Assembly (NCBI GenBank): GCA_023374025.1
Contig: SIJG01000032.1
Coordinates: 149,197-213,196 of the forward strand
Direction of reading: 5' to 3'
DNA: 64,000 nt
From: Heterodera schachtii
Taxonomy: Eukaryota > Nematoda > Chromadorea > Rhabditida > Heteroderidae
Part shown: one piece after another, positions 1-14,102 of the stretch
Position numbering within the stretch: position 1 is the first letter of the stretch
Layout of the letters: each line of letters opens with the position of its first letter
The notes under the pieces: generated by a model
What the model saw: only the letters and a program-made list of their open reading frames with translations
Databases searched by the model: none
What the model was told of the DNA's origin: nothing
Made by a program: the position numbers and the translations under genes

Positions 1-1491
1 TTTTTCTGCGGCTTTAACTCGACGAGAAATGCACGAAAAACACATTTTTTGTTCGAGAATTTTGTGTTTTAACGCATTTATTCGAACTTAGAAATGCTTA
101 TTTTGGCGTTTCGTGCTTAAAAATGCTTATTTTAGAGGTTCGCCCTTAAAATAAGTTTTTGTACTTATTTTAGCGTTTTATGCTTATTTTCGTTCTTTTT
201 TCGCGATTTTTGGGAAATTTATTAACAAAAATGCAATAAAAATGATAAATACACCCCTAAGAATCGGCCAAAAAATGTTCGGAAAAATACACTCCTAAGA
301 ATCGACCTAAAAATTTCAAAAAATATACACCCCTAAGAATCGACCCAAAAAATTTCGGAAAAATACACCCCTGAGAATCGACCCTTAAATCCTGAAAATT
401 TCTAAATGTACTTCATTTCTAACTGCAATCAGTAAATAAAATTGTTTGACTTAGTTTTTTAACTAATTTACATAGAGAAAACAGCAATTTTAACAAATTT
501 CACCCCTAAATTTGGAATTTTTTCATGCTTATTTTCGCACTTATTTCGCGCTTTTTTCGCCCTTATTTAAGCACTTATTTTGGACTTTTTCGCGCTTAAA
601 AATCCGAGCTCTATACATAAAGCAATAAAATCTTTTCCATTTTTGTTTCCTCCATTTTGTGACGGCGCGCGTTCAAATGACAATTTGGCAATGTGTTATG
701 TGTACGTATACAGACAGAGAAAAAAAAAGAGAGAGAGAAATGTTGGCTAAAATTCAATTAACCAGCAGAGACAAAAAGGAAAAGGGCAAGAGAGCACAAA
801 AAGTGGTTTGAAAATAATGGCGAACTTTACACGCGGCGCGGCGCTAGCGCTGATCGATGGACCGCCGCTGTGGTGGAGAAATAAATATAGGGCACCACAT
901 TCGCTAACTGTCTAGCTCTCTCTATCTCACTTTATCTATATCCATTCCAATTCACCCTTTCTTGCTCTGTGGATATAATAAATCTCAGACCAATCATTTA
1001 AAAGGCAATTCGGTAGAGCATTTTGTGCTCTTTTTGCAGATATTTAATTTACAAAAAAAAAAAATTTGCAGCTCCCTAAGAATTTTTTTCGAAGGTTTTC
1101 CCGTTTTGCCATTTTCGGGTTTTCAGATTACCATGAAGGAGTGTCTGATCATGGTGTAAAGACTTTTTTGTTCAGCATCAAAAGTTAGTTAGTTAGAAGT
1201 TTTTTCAGAAGCCCGGGCAAAAAGTTTATCTTTTTATAGAAAATATGTACATATTGTTCTGGGGTAAAAAGCTACGAAATGATGCAAAACAATACTTCAA
1301 TTGTTTCACCAAAATTTGATTTTGTTCCACGCATATTTTTGAAAAAAAAAATAATCATCTTTTTGTTCGGATCCGGGATTCGGAATTAGGCAAACCCGAG
1401 TTCAGATTCGTGATCAGCACCCTCGAGAACCATCGGAAACTGATCCTAAGCCCAAAAATTTTAAAAAATTATAAATTTACAATTCTTTACC
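1..1491. other. Intergenic, AT-rich, no supported gene
   Basis: No coding exon with recognisable homology or a convincing splice structure was found. The first 620 bases repeat short words built on 'cttattttcgcgctta' and contain the tandem block listed separately. Around 660-880 the sequence is less AT-rich (GGCGCGCG, GCGGCGCGGCGC). The only ORF of note (962-1159) is short and without recognisable features. Confidence 0.6.
246..388. repeat. Four imperfect ~45-bp tandem units
   Basis: Four successive copies of a unit containing 'acacccctaagaatcgacc' (variants actcctaag, cccctgag, atcggcc) separated by 'aaaaaatttcggaaaaat'-like spacers. The degree of divergence between units suggests an old tandem duplication. 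No function is apparent. Confidence 0.75.
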
Positions 1492-2009
1492 TGCTGTATC
1501 CGCAGCATCCAAAATTTCATATTTTGTACATAATGTAAATTGCCCTACTTTCCCCGACCCAATCCCGTCATAAACTTGTCCCTCTGTTCATCCCATCCCA
1601 AGCCAATCATATCCCTCTCATTTCCAATGTAATCGTGCCATTTCTTCCTATTCACCTCTGTTGCATATGCCATCCATTTCTCTTATTCCCTTTGTGTTTA
1701 TGCCGTCATACTCCTCATCCCATCCAAAGTCCATCCCAATTGTGCCCGTATATAAGTCCACTCAATTTCCCCCTCGGGGGCTGCGAGATGTCTGCGGTGG
1801 GTCAGTCTGTGCTATTCCTTGCCTTTGGCAATTCTCTCCCAAATAACCAATTGCACTGACCCACCCAAAATGCTCTGAGGTTATTGTTGACCCAAACTAT
1901 TCCCGGTTTTCAATTCATAATTATTTGTTAATGCTTTTCCTTCAATAAATTCCTCTTTCTTAAATGGTAATTTGAAATGGCTTAAAGCCTTAAACCCGGG
2001 GACACAACA
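1492..2009 (+). repeat. Left LTR (518 bp) with TATA promoter
   Basis: Starts TGCTGTATCC and ends GGACACAACA. It carries about 211 bp (roughly 1657-1869) absent from the right LTR, including 'cccgtatataagtcc' (TATA at 1750-1755), the likely promoter. Apart from that segment the two LTRs look nearly identical by eye. Confidence 0.85.
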
Positions 2010-3519
2010 CCTTTTTGGTGCCACGACCCGTTGTGTCAATTTTTTTTTTTGTTAAAAAGAGAGAGAGAGAGAATTAAAATTCCAGAGCATTCCAGACAAA
2101 AAGTGTCTGAGGCGGCCATTAAAGGCTAATTTGAACAATGCAGACTTAAAAAGGGACGCAGATCCAAAAGCATTTTAGTCTGCTTAAATTTTGCCCCATG
2201 TGGAGGATAGAAAGCGAAAATTAAAGTACAGTTTGGCAAAAAAAAAGAGAAAAGACTAAGGCAATGGGAAATTGCTATTTGAACAGTCAAATGCATATGA
2301 TGAACCATAAAATAATTGGTTTGCTAGCGAAAATTGCTATTATTTCTGTGGTTGATTTTGGCTAAGTACGGTAATACAAAAACCCAAATGGCATATTTTG
2401 TGATCACTGATCAATGCGTGTGCTTTAATGTGAAATTGACAATTTTGTGATTTGTTATGTTTTCAAAGGGCTAAGTGCCAAAGATTTGAACGAATAAGGA
2501 TAAAAGCTAGTCGCAGCTGTGTGCTCCTAGCTGGGCTGAGTGCCGTTGTGGCTGTGTGCCATCAAAAATTGTGTGAGCTAGTCGAAGCTGTGTGCTCCTA
2601 GCAGGGCTGAGTGCCGAGGTGGGCTGTGTGCCACGAAACTGGTCGAAGCTGTGTGCTCCCAGACAAGAGATCAATTAATGGGTGAAATGAGCGTAAGACA
2701 TGGACTAGTCGAAGCTGTGTGCTCCTAGTTGTCAAGCGAAAAATGGCAGATAACGCTGTGTGCTTAAAATGACTGTGGGCTTAGTGCCGAAAAATGCATT
2801 GTGAATTTGAAGGCATAAAGCCGTAAATGTGATTTCTGTTTTTGTTTGTATTATGTGATGCTAACAGGTTAAATGTTGAACCGTTTTTAATGCCAAAATT
2901 GGTTTTACGGAACGGAATAATAAATGGCAATGCACAATTCGAGCGAATGAAATATAATGGAGATGCAGAAAAGAAGTTTTGAGAGAAGCCAAAAAAAAAG
3001 GAAAGAATGTGTGACAATCAGAGAAAAGGCTGAAAAAAAAATGCGCAATTGAAGTACCATAATTGAAATTAAATTGAAAGGATGATGTAATTAAAAAAGT
3101 AAAAGAGTCAAAAAAAAGAAAAGTGAATAAATTTTGAATTAAAAAAAAACTGATAAAGTCAAAGCAGCACATTTTGAGAAAATTGATGCAAAAATAAAAG
3201 TGTTAATGAAAAAAAAAAGAAGTAAGAAGCAAGCGAAAATTTTATTCTGTGAAATGAATATGAAATTTAAAAAACCGGAGACTTAAAGAAAGGAAGAGCA
3301 AAAGTTGCAATTAAAGTGAAAGTGAAATAACCCGAGAATGGGTTTCAAGAGAAAAAGACAAGTGAATGAAGCAAATGGGAAGTTTGTTCAACTGAACGGC
3401 AGCGGATGATGGTGTTCATCAATGGGCGCCCGAAGGCTGATCAGAACGACGGACGCGAGAAGCTGATAAGAAGTGATGAGGCAAAAGCCAGGAGGCTTTT
3501 TTTTCAAGGAGGAGAGAAA

Positions 3520-3826
3520 TGCTGTATCCGCAGCATCCAAAATTTCATATTTTGTACATAATGTAAATTGCCCTACTTTCCCCGACCCAATCCCGTCATA
3601 AACTTGTCCCTCTGTTCATCCCATCCCAAGCCAATCATATCCCTCTCATTTCCAATGTAATCGTGCCATTTCTTCCTATTCACCTCTTGCTCTGAGGTTA
3701 TTGTTGACCCAAACTATTCCCGGTTTTCAATTCATAATTATTTGTTAATGCTTTTCCTTCAATAAATTCCTCTTTCTTAAATGGTAATTTGAAATGGCTT
3801 AAAGCCTTAAACCCGGGGACACAACA
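3520..3826 (+). repeat. Right LTR (307 bp), internally deleted
   Basis: Same ends as the left LTR. The junction 'cacctct|tgctctgagg' lacks the segment holding the TATA box in the left copy. It follows the polypurine tract at 3508-3519 directly. Confidence 0.85.
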
Positions 3827-4023
3827 TTACCATTGCCGAAAAAATTGCATACAACAATGAAAGCCTTATGTAAACATAAAATTTCTAAATTTTCATTTGA
3901 AAAAGCGAAAATTAACCTTTTTTGCATTTACAAGCTGCATTTCAAATCTATTTTTCGGTGTCTTGGCAAAAATATGATTCGATAAATTATTTCTCGTCAT
4001 TTTTTCATTTTTAAGTAATTTAA

Positions 4024-6015
<1,992 letters not shown>

Positions 6016-7047
6016 TCTTTCTCTTGAATGTTTTGTTTCTTATAATTTATTCTTGAAATTATAAATATGTTTTAAACCCTTTGAAAATTCAGAAACCTTT
6101 TACAAATTGAATTTGTAAATTAAACGAATTACGAATTTTTGTTTGATTATTGGTTTAAATTTAAATTTTAAATAAAAAAAACTAGTGGAAAATATGGTAA
6201 TTATTCGGAATTTGTGTCACGACAGAAAATAAACACAAACATTTTCTTTCCATTTTTAATGAGGCTGATTATGAATCCGCGAGCTCTGTATTTGCAAAAC
6301 CAGAAATTCATCTATGACTTTCTCATCGAGTGCTTAATTTTTTCAAAAGTTTTTTTTTAATTTTAAAAATTTATGTGCTTTTCCGTTTTGGGGCCAAAGA
6401 TTCAAATCGGTGTGAATTCCTTTGGCCTGAGGACTGCAAAAATCGTCATATGGACCGATGAATAATTAGCCCGCTCTTTGTTTATGTTATTTTTTTTTCA
6501 ATTTGAATGTGTGGCCGCAAAACGGAAAAGTACCAAAATTTATTGGGTTTAAAATTCGTCTTCTAAAAAAATTCGTCTTTTAAATGGTGTTGAACTCAGA
6601 ATATCTAGAATAAGCTAGCTATAAATGTAGGGAGAAGTCAAATTAATATTTTATTGACGATTTTTTGAAATTTCATAAGAATTTCTCTTTCCCTCTGAGC
6701 CACTCACAAATATCAATTATTTAGCCGAAATTACTCATTTAATTTTTATTTTTTAATTATTAAATAAAAAAGGTCGTCAGAATGATAATCAATCATTATA
6801 CCTTCTGATGATGGCAATTATCTGGCGGAAATATACCATTTCCGATCACCATTTCTCATCACTTCCAGCCATTTCGCCATTCACACAAATTGCATATGAA
6901 TTGGCAAAATATCAAAAATTTATTAAAAATTTTTTGCTGTCAGTCTTAAGGAAGTATTTTAATACTGTCATACGATTTTAATTTATTTTTCGCAAAATCG
7001 GCACATACAGAGTGCATCCGTCATACATATAGCAGACGGATATTACT
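6016..7047. other. Intergenic, no gene seen
   Basis: AT-rich spacer between the ALKBH6-like gene and the inverted duplication. No exon with homology, no tandem array and no inverted-repeat ends were recognised. Confidence 0.5.
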
Positions 7048-7093
7048 ATCGTATCACATGAAAAGGCGAATAGAGTGCATAAGAATATTTTTG

Positions 7094-7103
7094 TATATAA
7101 AAG
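7094..7103 (+). promoter_or_regulatory. TATA box of the secreted GS-like gene
   Basis: tatataaaag lies about 90 bp before the chosen ATG and is kept in the inverted copy (reverse complement around 21296-21306), where flanking bases have drifted. Position and conservation support a core promoter. Confidence 0.6.
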
Positions 7104-7189
7104 GTATGCCAATATCAAAGTCGAATACATTCAATATATTTGCCAAATATATTTTAATAAAATATAATTATTTATCTATTCAAAAAAAA

Positions 7190-10117
7190 ATGACTGCTAT
7201 GCCGAGAATTTATTGTTGTCCCTGTCGTCCTCTCTATGCGTCACTTTTACTCATTTTAATTGTCATTAATTGTGCAACAACAATTAATGGATCACCCGCA
7301 TTAATCAGCGAAAATATTGAGCAGGACAATGCGATTCCGTTGACAGAAGTTGATGAAAATGGAAACATTGGAAACAACCAAATTGATCAAATCAGTATTA
7401 TTGACGAAGCCAAAGCAATTCTGCTGACAGAAGCTGATCAAAATGGCAACACAGAAAACGATCAAATTGTTCAAAGCAATGGCATTTTAGTACCAATTGA
7501 GAATGGAAATGTTCAGCCATTGGTTGATCATCATCATCATCATCATCACCACAATTTGGTCAAAACACCTGATGTGGTTGCAACAGAAAATTATCAAGAT
7601 CGTTTACGGCCAAGAACAGGGAAATCCAAAAGCAAGAAAAGTCTAAACGGTTTTTCACACAATTTTCTTCTACCAAGTAAGACATTTACAGAGAAAATCT
7701 TAGATAAATATACAAATTAGTATTATATTTAATTGTTTATTAGGACTCTTTAACAAGTTAATATAGTTTAAAACAAAATTTATTTTTAAGAAAAAATAAA
7801 GAAACTGAGACGAGTTGAGCATTATGATTCATCTCAAGTTGTTAAAAATGCCAATGAACTGCAAGTTCTGATTGATTATGCCATTGACTGGGCACACAGC
7901 AACGGACTGATTTTGCGTACTCGCGGCCATTTAAATACGTGTGCAATAAAACACTTTAAAAAATATTAAATAATGTTTTTTGATTTTTAAAAATTTTTCC
8001 TCTTTTTGTTTAGAAGTGATTTGGCCGAGTTTGCGCCTTTTTCTCTGTTCCCGACTCCATTTCCTCGAAAAATTTTCAATCAGGCATTGAACGTGCAAAC
8101 GGTAATCAGTGATTAAATATTAAATTAATTATTATTAAATTTTAGGCCATGCAATTGCTTTACTTTCGGATCAGTAAAGATTTTGAATTTTTGAAAACTG
8201 TGCACCAAGACATAATCAAGACGGACAAAGTGGTAAAGAACTTCATGGAAATTGTCGAAAAAGTGTATGAAGAGGGCATTCATCAGCCGATCACTCTGTT
8301 CTTCCAGCGATCGGTGCTAAAATAAACTAAAAATATTTAATATAATAATTTTATTTAGGATTATATGCTCCATTCAACAAAGAATGACCAAAGCGAAGAC
8401 AATTATGCGCTAAAACAAGTGAATATCAATTATTCATATTCACATTTTGATATAAATATATATTTTTTCAATGTCTCAGATTGAAGTAAATGGAAGTGCG
8501 TTGGGTGGAGCCGGCCTAGTCACTCGGGTCACGCGCTTACACCGGCGCATGCTCAAAAAGGCCGGCATTGAGGCACCCAAAAGCAATGTGCCGGATAATG
8601 GGTCAGACGTAATGACTGCAAAAGCACTTTTTCATGCATGGTAAATGCAAGTTTAATTTTAATTTGGAAATTATGGACTTCCTTTTTGTTCAAATTTTGT
8701 TCAAAATAAATTACAACAAATTCTTAGGCAATTGTTTGACAAAGCTGATGCCGTTTTGCTTTTCCTTGTTGATACAAATGCGGATATTCTGCAGTTTGAC
8801 CGTCGCAATATTCAGTATGAGTTTGAGCGAGTGTCCAAAGACCAAGTGGACGTGGTCCGACTCAATCTGATGCAATGTACAGCAAAGTAAAATTGGAATA
8901 ATTATTAAATCATAATAATAATAATAGTAATGAATGAATAAATTAATTTTGTAGGCTTATGCTTGACCCAGTCGACTTTTCACTGCGTCTTGTTGACGAC
9001 GGTCGCGTTGTTGCAGTCGTGTTTAATCAAGTGCTGATGCTCGGCTCATCACCGTCGCACATGGAATTGGACGCACGGCTTATGATCGAACGATCAACAG
9101 CAATTGTAAAAAGGATTATTACAAAAATATAAATATTATATATATTATTTAATTTAAAATGCCTAATTATCAATTATAAAATATATACCCAAAAAAGAAA
9201 AATAAAATGTAACTAATTTTCCAGAAAGCGCCATCTTTGGTTTTTGCAATGAGTCATTCAAAGAAAATTCAACAAGTAATAAATAAAACAATAATTTTGC
9301 TGATAAAATTCCAATTTTCTGCTAGGTGCTCACTCGGCCTGGCATGGTTGAACGGTTCTTACCCGACCCGAGCGAAGCACATTTGGTTGAAAAAATACGC
9401 CAAACATTTGCTGGACTGTGGGGCTTTGAAGCAGACAAAGAAAAGAATGAGCAACTGATTCAAGTAATCGGAAATTGAAAATTGAAAATTTATTTGATTC
9501 CCTTGAAAAACATATAGATGTTTTCATCAAATTAAAAAATACAATTTATTTTTATCTTTTGAAATTATTATTCAAAAATTGTGTGCGTATTTAGATGGCC
9601 ACAAAACATCCGGACCGCTATGTGTTAAAGCCGATTGGTGAAGGATGTGGCGCTCATTTTAATTACTTTGACGAGGACATTCCTAAAAAATTGGCCCAAT
9701 TATCGCCCATTGAACTCAATGATTTTATATTAATGGAGAGATTGAAGCCGAAGGCTTATCGGGTAGGTCTAACTTTTTTAAAATATTCTTAATACATTTT
9801 CAAATATAATTTTTAATATAATCCAAATTACTTATTTATTTTAATATAATTTTATCTAAATCCATTTGTTAATTTTTAAATACTCAATTTTTTAGAATCA
9901 TTTTGTGCGTGCATTTCTTCCACCAATGATTAATGCGGAAGTGACCTCTGAGCTTGGCATTTATGGCTGTTTGTTGGGAAACATAAGCACGGGCCAAGTT
10001 CTGCTTAATCGTCAAGAGGGCCACGTGTCCAAATCAAAATTGCTCTCTTCTAATGAGGGAGGCATTTGTTCGGGCACTGGAATGATTGACACGCCATACC
10101 TCGTAGATATTGACTAA
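7190..10117 (+). CDS. Secreted glutathione synthetase-like protein, His-rich linker (copy A)
   Basis: Eukaryotic glutathione synthetase fold preceded by a secretion signal. Exons: 7190-7676, 7791-7938, 8014-8101, 8146-8313, 8359-8418, 8480-8640, 8728-8886, 8955-9105, 9225-9275, 9326-9463, 9595-9762, 9896-10117; all phases join, 666 residues against about 474 for the human enzyme. Residues 1-35 are a signal peptide (basic/Cys start, LYASLLLILIVINCATTING). Residues 36-162 are an Asn/Asp-rich linker with eight consecutive His. The synthetase core follows (QRSDYML, EVNGSALGGAG, TRPGMVERF, KPIGEGCGAHFNYF, ILMERLKP, SELGIYG, KSKLLSSNEGGICSGTGM). Substrate and ATP residues are altered: the glycine triad region of the human enzyme (EGGGNN) reads EGCGAH and the RTK of the substrate loop reads KSK. 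Start 7190 is preferred over an upstream in-frame ATG (7058) because it opens the signal peptide and is kept in copy B. Such proteins act as secreted effectors in cyst nematodes; catalysis is doubtful. Confidence 0.87.
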
Positions 10118-10339
10118 AATCGTTACGAAGCGAGACAAAACAAATTTCTACGAGCTCCATTCCTTAATTAGCATTTGTTTATAATTTGATGATGTAATTA
10201 ATATTATTTATCCGGTTAGACACTTAGGTTTCTTAAATCACGTGTGACATAATTATGCTGTATATATTGATAAATTGTGCATATATTATATTTGGATCAA
10301 ACAGTTGTTTAGTTAGTGTAAAATGTTTTTTGTAATATC

Positions 10340-13300
10340 GGTATAAATATTTAAACAAATGTTTGGTAGTAAATTTTAAATGTTTGGGTGAAATGTTTGG
10401 CAGTTATTGTACAAAGATAAAAACAATTTTGGTACTTGTAAAATGTTTTAGTGTTTTGTACATTTTCCTTAATAAACATAGATTTGATTATTATTGAACT
10501 AGTATTTGAACCAAACATTTTATCATTTGTAATTTACACAAACATTTCAACAAACTTTTTACCCTAGCCAAACATTTGAACCAAATATTTATAGAAAATG
10601 AATGATAAATGCTTGGGTTAAATGTTTGGCAGTAAGTATAAAAAGTTTAAAATATAAATGCCCATTCAAATGTTTGGCAGAAGTGCAAAAAATTTGTTTC
10701 AAATGTTTGGAAATGTTTGAGAGTAAGTGCAAAAAGTAAAATGATAAATGTTTGGGTTAAATGTTTGGTATTATACTTTAATTGATAAATGTTCGGATCA
10801 AATATTTGTACAATAATTGAAAAATGTTTTTTATAATAGTAAATAATTAAACAAATTTTTGTTAGTAATTGATAAATGTTTGAGTTATATGTATGTTCTC
10901 AATAAATGTAAATATTTATTCAAGTGTTGGATGTAATTGATAAAAATGTTTGGTTGAAATATTTGTTCAATAATTTTAAAATGTTTTTTAATAAGTAAAT
11001 ATTTAAACAAAAGTTTGATAGTATGTAAATTATAAATGGTTTATTCATCAAATCTTGGTTTATTAAAGGTAAATGAACAAAACACTAAAACATTTTACAA
11101 GTACGATAAATTATTTGACCCAATATTTTTCAATACAATTTACAAGAAAACAACCAAACATTTGAAACAAACTTTTTGCACTTACTGCCAAACATTTGAC
11201 CTGAACATTTATATTTTAAAACTTTTTACACTTATTGCCAAACACTAACCCAAACATCTATCATTTTACTTTTTACACTTATTGCAAAACATTTGACCTA
11301 ATTCATTAGACTTTTTACACTTACTGCCAAACATTTAATCCAAGCATTTATCATTCATTTTCTATAAATATTTGGTTCAAATGTTTGCCTAGGGTAAAAA
11401 GTTTGTTGAAATGTTTGTGTAAATTACAAATGATAAAATTATTAAGGGAAATGTACAAAACACTAAAACATTTTACAAGTACGAAAATTTTTTTTATCTT
11501 TGTACAATAACTGCCAAACATTTCACCCAAACATTTAAAATTTACTACCAAACATTTGTTTAAATATTTATTTATTAAAAAACATTTTACAATTATTGAA
11601 CAAATATTTGAACCAAACATTTTTATCAATTACATCCAACACTTGAATAAATATTTACATTTATTGAGAACATACATATAACTCAAACATTTATCAATTA
11701 CTAACAAAAATTTGTTTAATTATTTATTTATTAAAAAACATTTTACAATTATTGAACAAATATTTGAACCAAACATTTTTATCAATTACATCCAACACTT
11801 GAATAAATATTTACATTTATTGAGAACATACATATAACTCAAACATTTATCAATTACTAACAAAAATTTGTTTAATTATTTACTATTATAAAAAACATTT
11901 TTCAATTATTGTACAAATATTTGATCCGAACATTTATCAATTAAAGTATAATACCAAACATTTAACCCAAACATTTATCATTTTACTTTTTGCACTTACT
12001 CTCAAACATTTCCAAACATTTGAAACAAAGTTTTTGCACATACTGCCAAACATTTGAATTGTAATTGAAAATGTTGTTTTTTTTCAGTAATTGTAAAATG
12101 TTTTGTAGTAAATGCAAAGATTTGTGTCAAATGTTTGGCAGTAAATATAAAAAGTTTAATAAGCAGTACGTGTAAAAAGTTAAAACATAAATGTTTGGGT
12201 TAGTGTTAGCAGTGAGTGTAAAAAGTTGAAAAAATGTTTTTGTCAATTATATAGGTAAATATTTAAACAAAAGTTTGTTAGTAAATGTAAATGTTAGGTC
12301 AAATGTTTTGGTAGTAATTGTAAAAAGTTTATTCAAATGTTGATTGTGAATTGTCAGTGATAAAATGTTTGGGTCACATATTTGTTTAGTAATTGTAAAA
12401 TGTTTTGTAGTAAATGCAAAGGTTTGTGTCAAATGTTTGGCAGTAAATGTAAAAATTTAAAATGATAAATATTTGGGTTAATATTTGTTCAGTAAATATA
12501 AAAGTTTTATGCAATAGGTAAATATTTAAACAAAAGTTTGTTAGTAAATGTAAATGTTTAGGTGAAATGTTTGGCAGTAAATGATAAATGTTTGGGTGAA
12601 ATGTTTGGCAGTAAATGTAAAAAGTTTATTTAAATGATTGTAAATTGTAATTGAAAATGTTGTTTTTTTTCAGTAATTGTAAAATATTTTGAGTAAATGC
12701 AAAGATTTATGTCAAATGTTTGGCAATAATATAAAAAGTTTAAAACGATGTTTGTTCAAATGTTGATTGTGAATTGTCAGTGATAAAATGTTTGGGTCAC
12801 ATATTTGTTTAGTAATTGTAAAATGTTTTGTAGTAAATGCAAAGGTTTGTGTCAAATGTTTGGCAGTAAATGTAAAAATTTAAAATGATAAATATTTGGG
12901 TTAATATTTGTTCAGTAAATATAAAAGTTTTATGCAATAGGTAAATATTTAAACAAAAGTTTGTTAGTAAATGTAAATGTTTAGGTGAAATGTTTGGCAG
13001 TAAATGATAAATGTTTGGGTGAAATGTTTGGCAGTAAATGTAAAAAGTTTATTTAAATGATTGTAAATTGTAATTGAAAATGTTGTTTTTTTTCAGTAAT
13101 TGTAAAATATTTTGAGTAAATGCAAAGATTTATGTCAAATGTTTGGCAATAATATAAAAAGTTTAAAACGATGTTTGTTCAAATGTTGATTGTGAATTGT
13201 CAGTGATAAAATGTTTGGGTCACATATTTGTTTAGTAATTGTAAAATGTTTTGTAGTAAATGCAAAGGTTTGTGTCAAATATCTGGCAGTAAATGTAAAA

Positions 13301-13780
13301 ATTTAAAATGATAAATATTTGGGTTAATATTTGTTCAGTAAATGTAAAAGTTTTATGCAATAGTTAAATATTTAAACAAAAGTTTGTTAGTAAATGTAAA
13401 TGTTTAGGTGAAATGTTTGGCAGTAAATGATAAATGTTTGGGTGAAATGTTTGGCAGTAAATGTAAAAAGTTTATTTAAATGATTGTAAATTGTAATTGA
13501 AAATGTTTTTTTTTTCAGTAATTGTAAAATGTTTTGAGTAAATGCAAAGATTTATGTCAAATGTTTGGCAGTAATATAAAAAGTTTAAAACGATGTTTGT
13601 TCAAATGTTGATTGTGAATTGTCATTCATAAAATGTTTTGGTCAATTATTTGTTGAGTAAGTGTAAAATGTTTTGTAGTAAATGCAAAGCTTTGTGTAAA
13701 TGTTAAAATGATAAATGTTTAGGCCAAATATTTGGCAGTATGTGTTTTAGTGTAATAAATAAAGCTCTGAGGTCAATTGA
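10340..13780. repeat. 'aaatgtttggcagtaaatg' satellite block 1
   Basis: Dense array of short diverged units built from aaatgttt-ggcagtaa-tgtaaaaagttt. About 10340-11035 runs G/T-rich on the plus strand, 11060-12060 runs as its reverse complement (ccaaacatttgaccc), then the plus orientation resumes; so this block is itself an inverted pair. It starts directly at the end of the inverted-duplication arm. All ORFs inside it (e.g. 11036-11248, 11351-11629) are repeat translations. Confidence 0.9.
12333..13680. repeat. ~423-bp higher-order tandem repeat inside satellite
   Basis: The segment starting 'tcaaatgttgattgtgaattg' recurs at about 12333, 12757, 13180 and 13602, so a ~423-bp unit made of several short satellite monomers has been amplified three-plus times. 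Units 12757 and 13180 are nearly identical, which indicates recent unequal exchange. Confidence 0.85.
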
Positions 13781-14102
13781 GAGGAAGAATGTTTAAAAAT
13801 ATAATAGAAATAGAAATATCAAAAATTTGTGAGAACGATTAATTTAAGGAAGTTCTTCATACTCGCTTATAATTCCATTTTCAAAGTCGACATTATTTTG
13901 TTTATGATTATCAACTTAAAAAATGCATAATAAATTTAAAATAATGAACTTTTAATAATGTTGAAGAATGAAAATTATTTCATATTAGTATGTATTATAT
14001 AAGACGACAAAAGAATTTATGCATAATTTTTAATTTCTTTTCATACAATATTTCATTTTGAAAAATAAGTATTAAAATCCGTCACGTCAAATGTTGGGAT
14101 GA

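Larger units (their letters stand above)
1492..3826 (+). mobile_element. Non-autonomous LTR retrotransposon (no gag-pol)
   Basis: Two direct repeats that begin TG and end CA (1492-2009 and 3520-3826) flank a 1.5-kb core; the 5 bases outside both ends are identical (ttacc at 1487-1491 and 3827-3831), so this is a genuine retroviral-type integration. Six bases after the left LTR lies a primer-binding-site-like TGGTGCCACGACCCG (2016-2030), and a purine tract (ggaggagagaaa) abuts the right LTR. The core has no gag or pol reading frame; instead it holds a leader with repeated 'gctgtgtgctcctag' motifs (2509-2760) and AG-rich low-complexity DNA. It must have been mobilised by enzymes of another element. 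The PBS has the look of BEL/Pao elements, but with no pol the superfamily stays open. Confidence 0.88.
7048..10330 (+). repeat. Left arm of large inverted duplication
   Basis: Sequence from about 7048 ('cacatgaaaaggcgaatag') to 10330 reappears as reverse complement at about 18180-21345, including all 12 exon positions of the synthetase-like gene, its TATA region and the 3' flank ('attatttatccggttagacacttagg'). Homology runs on into the satellite. Arms differ mainly by scattered substitutions and short indels, so the duplication is fairly young. The outer boundary is where upstream sequences stop matching, just 5' of the TATA box. Confidence 0.88.

Noticed and set aside
1635..1859. ORFs inside the left LTR
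   Set aside because: They lie in the promoter segment of an LTR and have no homology or codon pattern of a gene.
7058..7189. Upstream in-frame ATG as start of synthetase-like copy A
   Set aside because: It would bury the signal peptide behind about 44 residues, it begins 36 bp upstream of the TATA box, and the frame is not kept in copy B.
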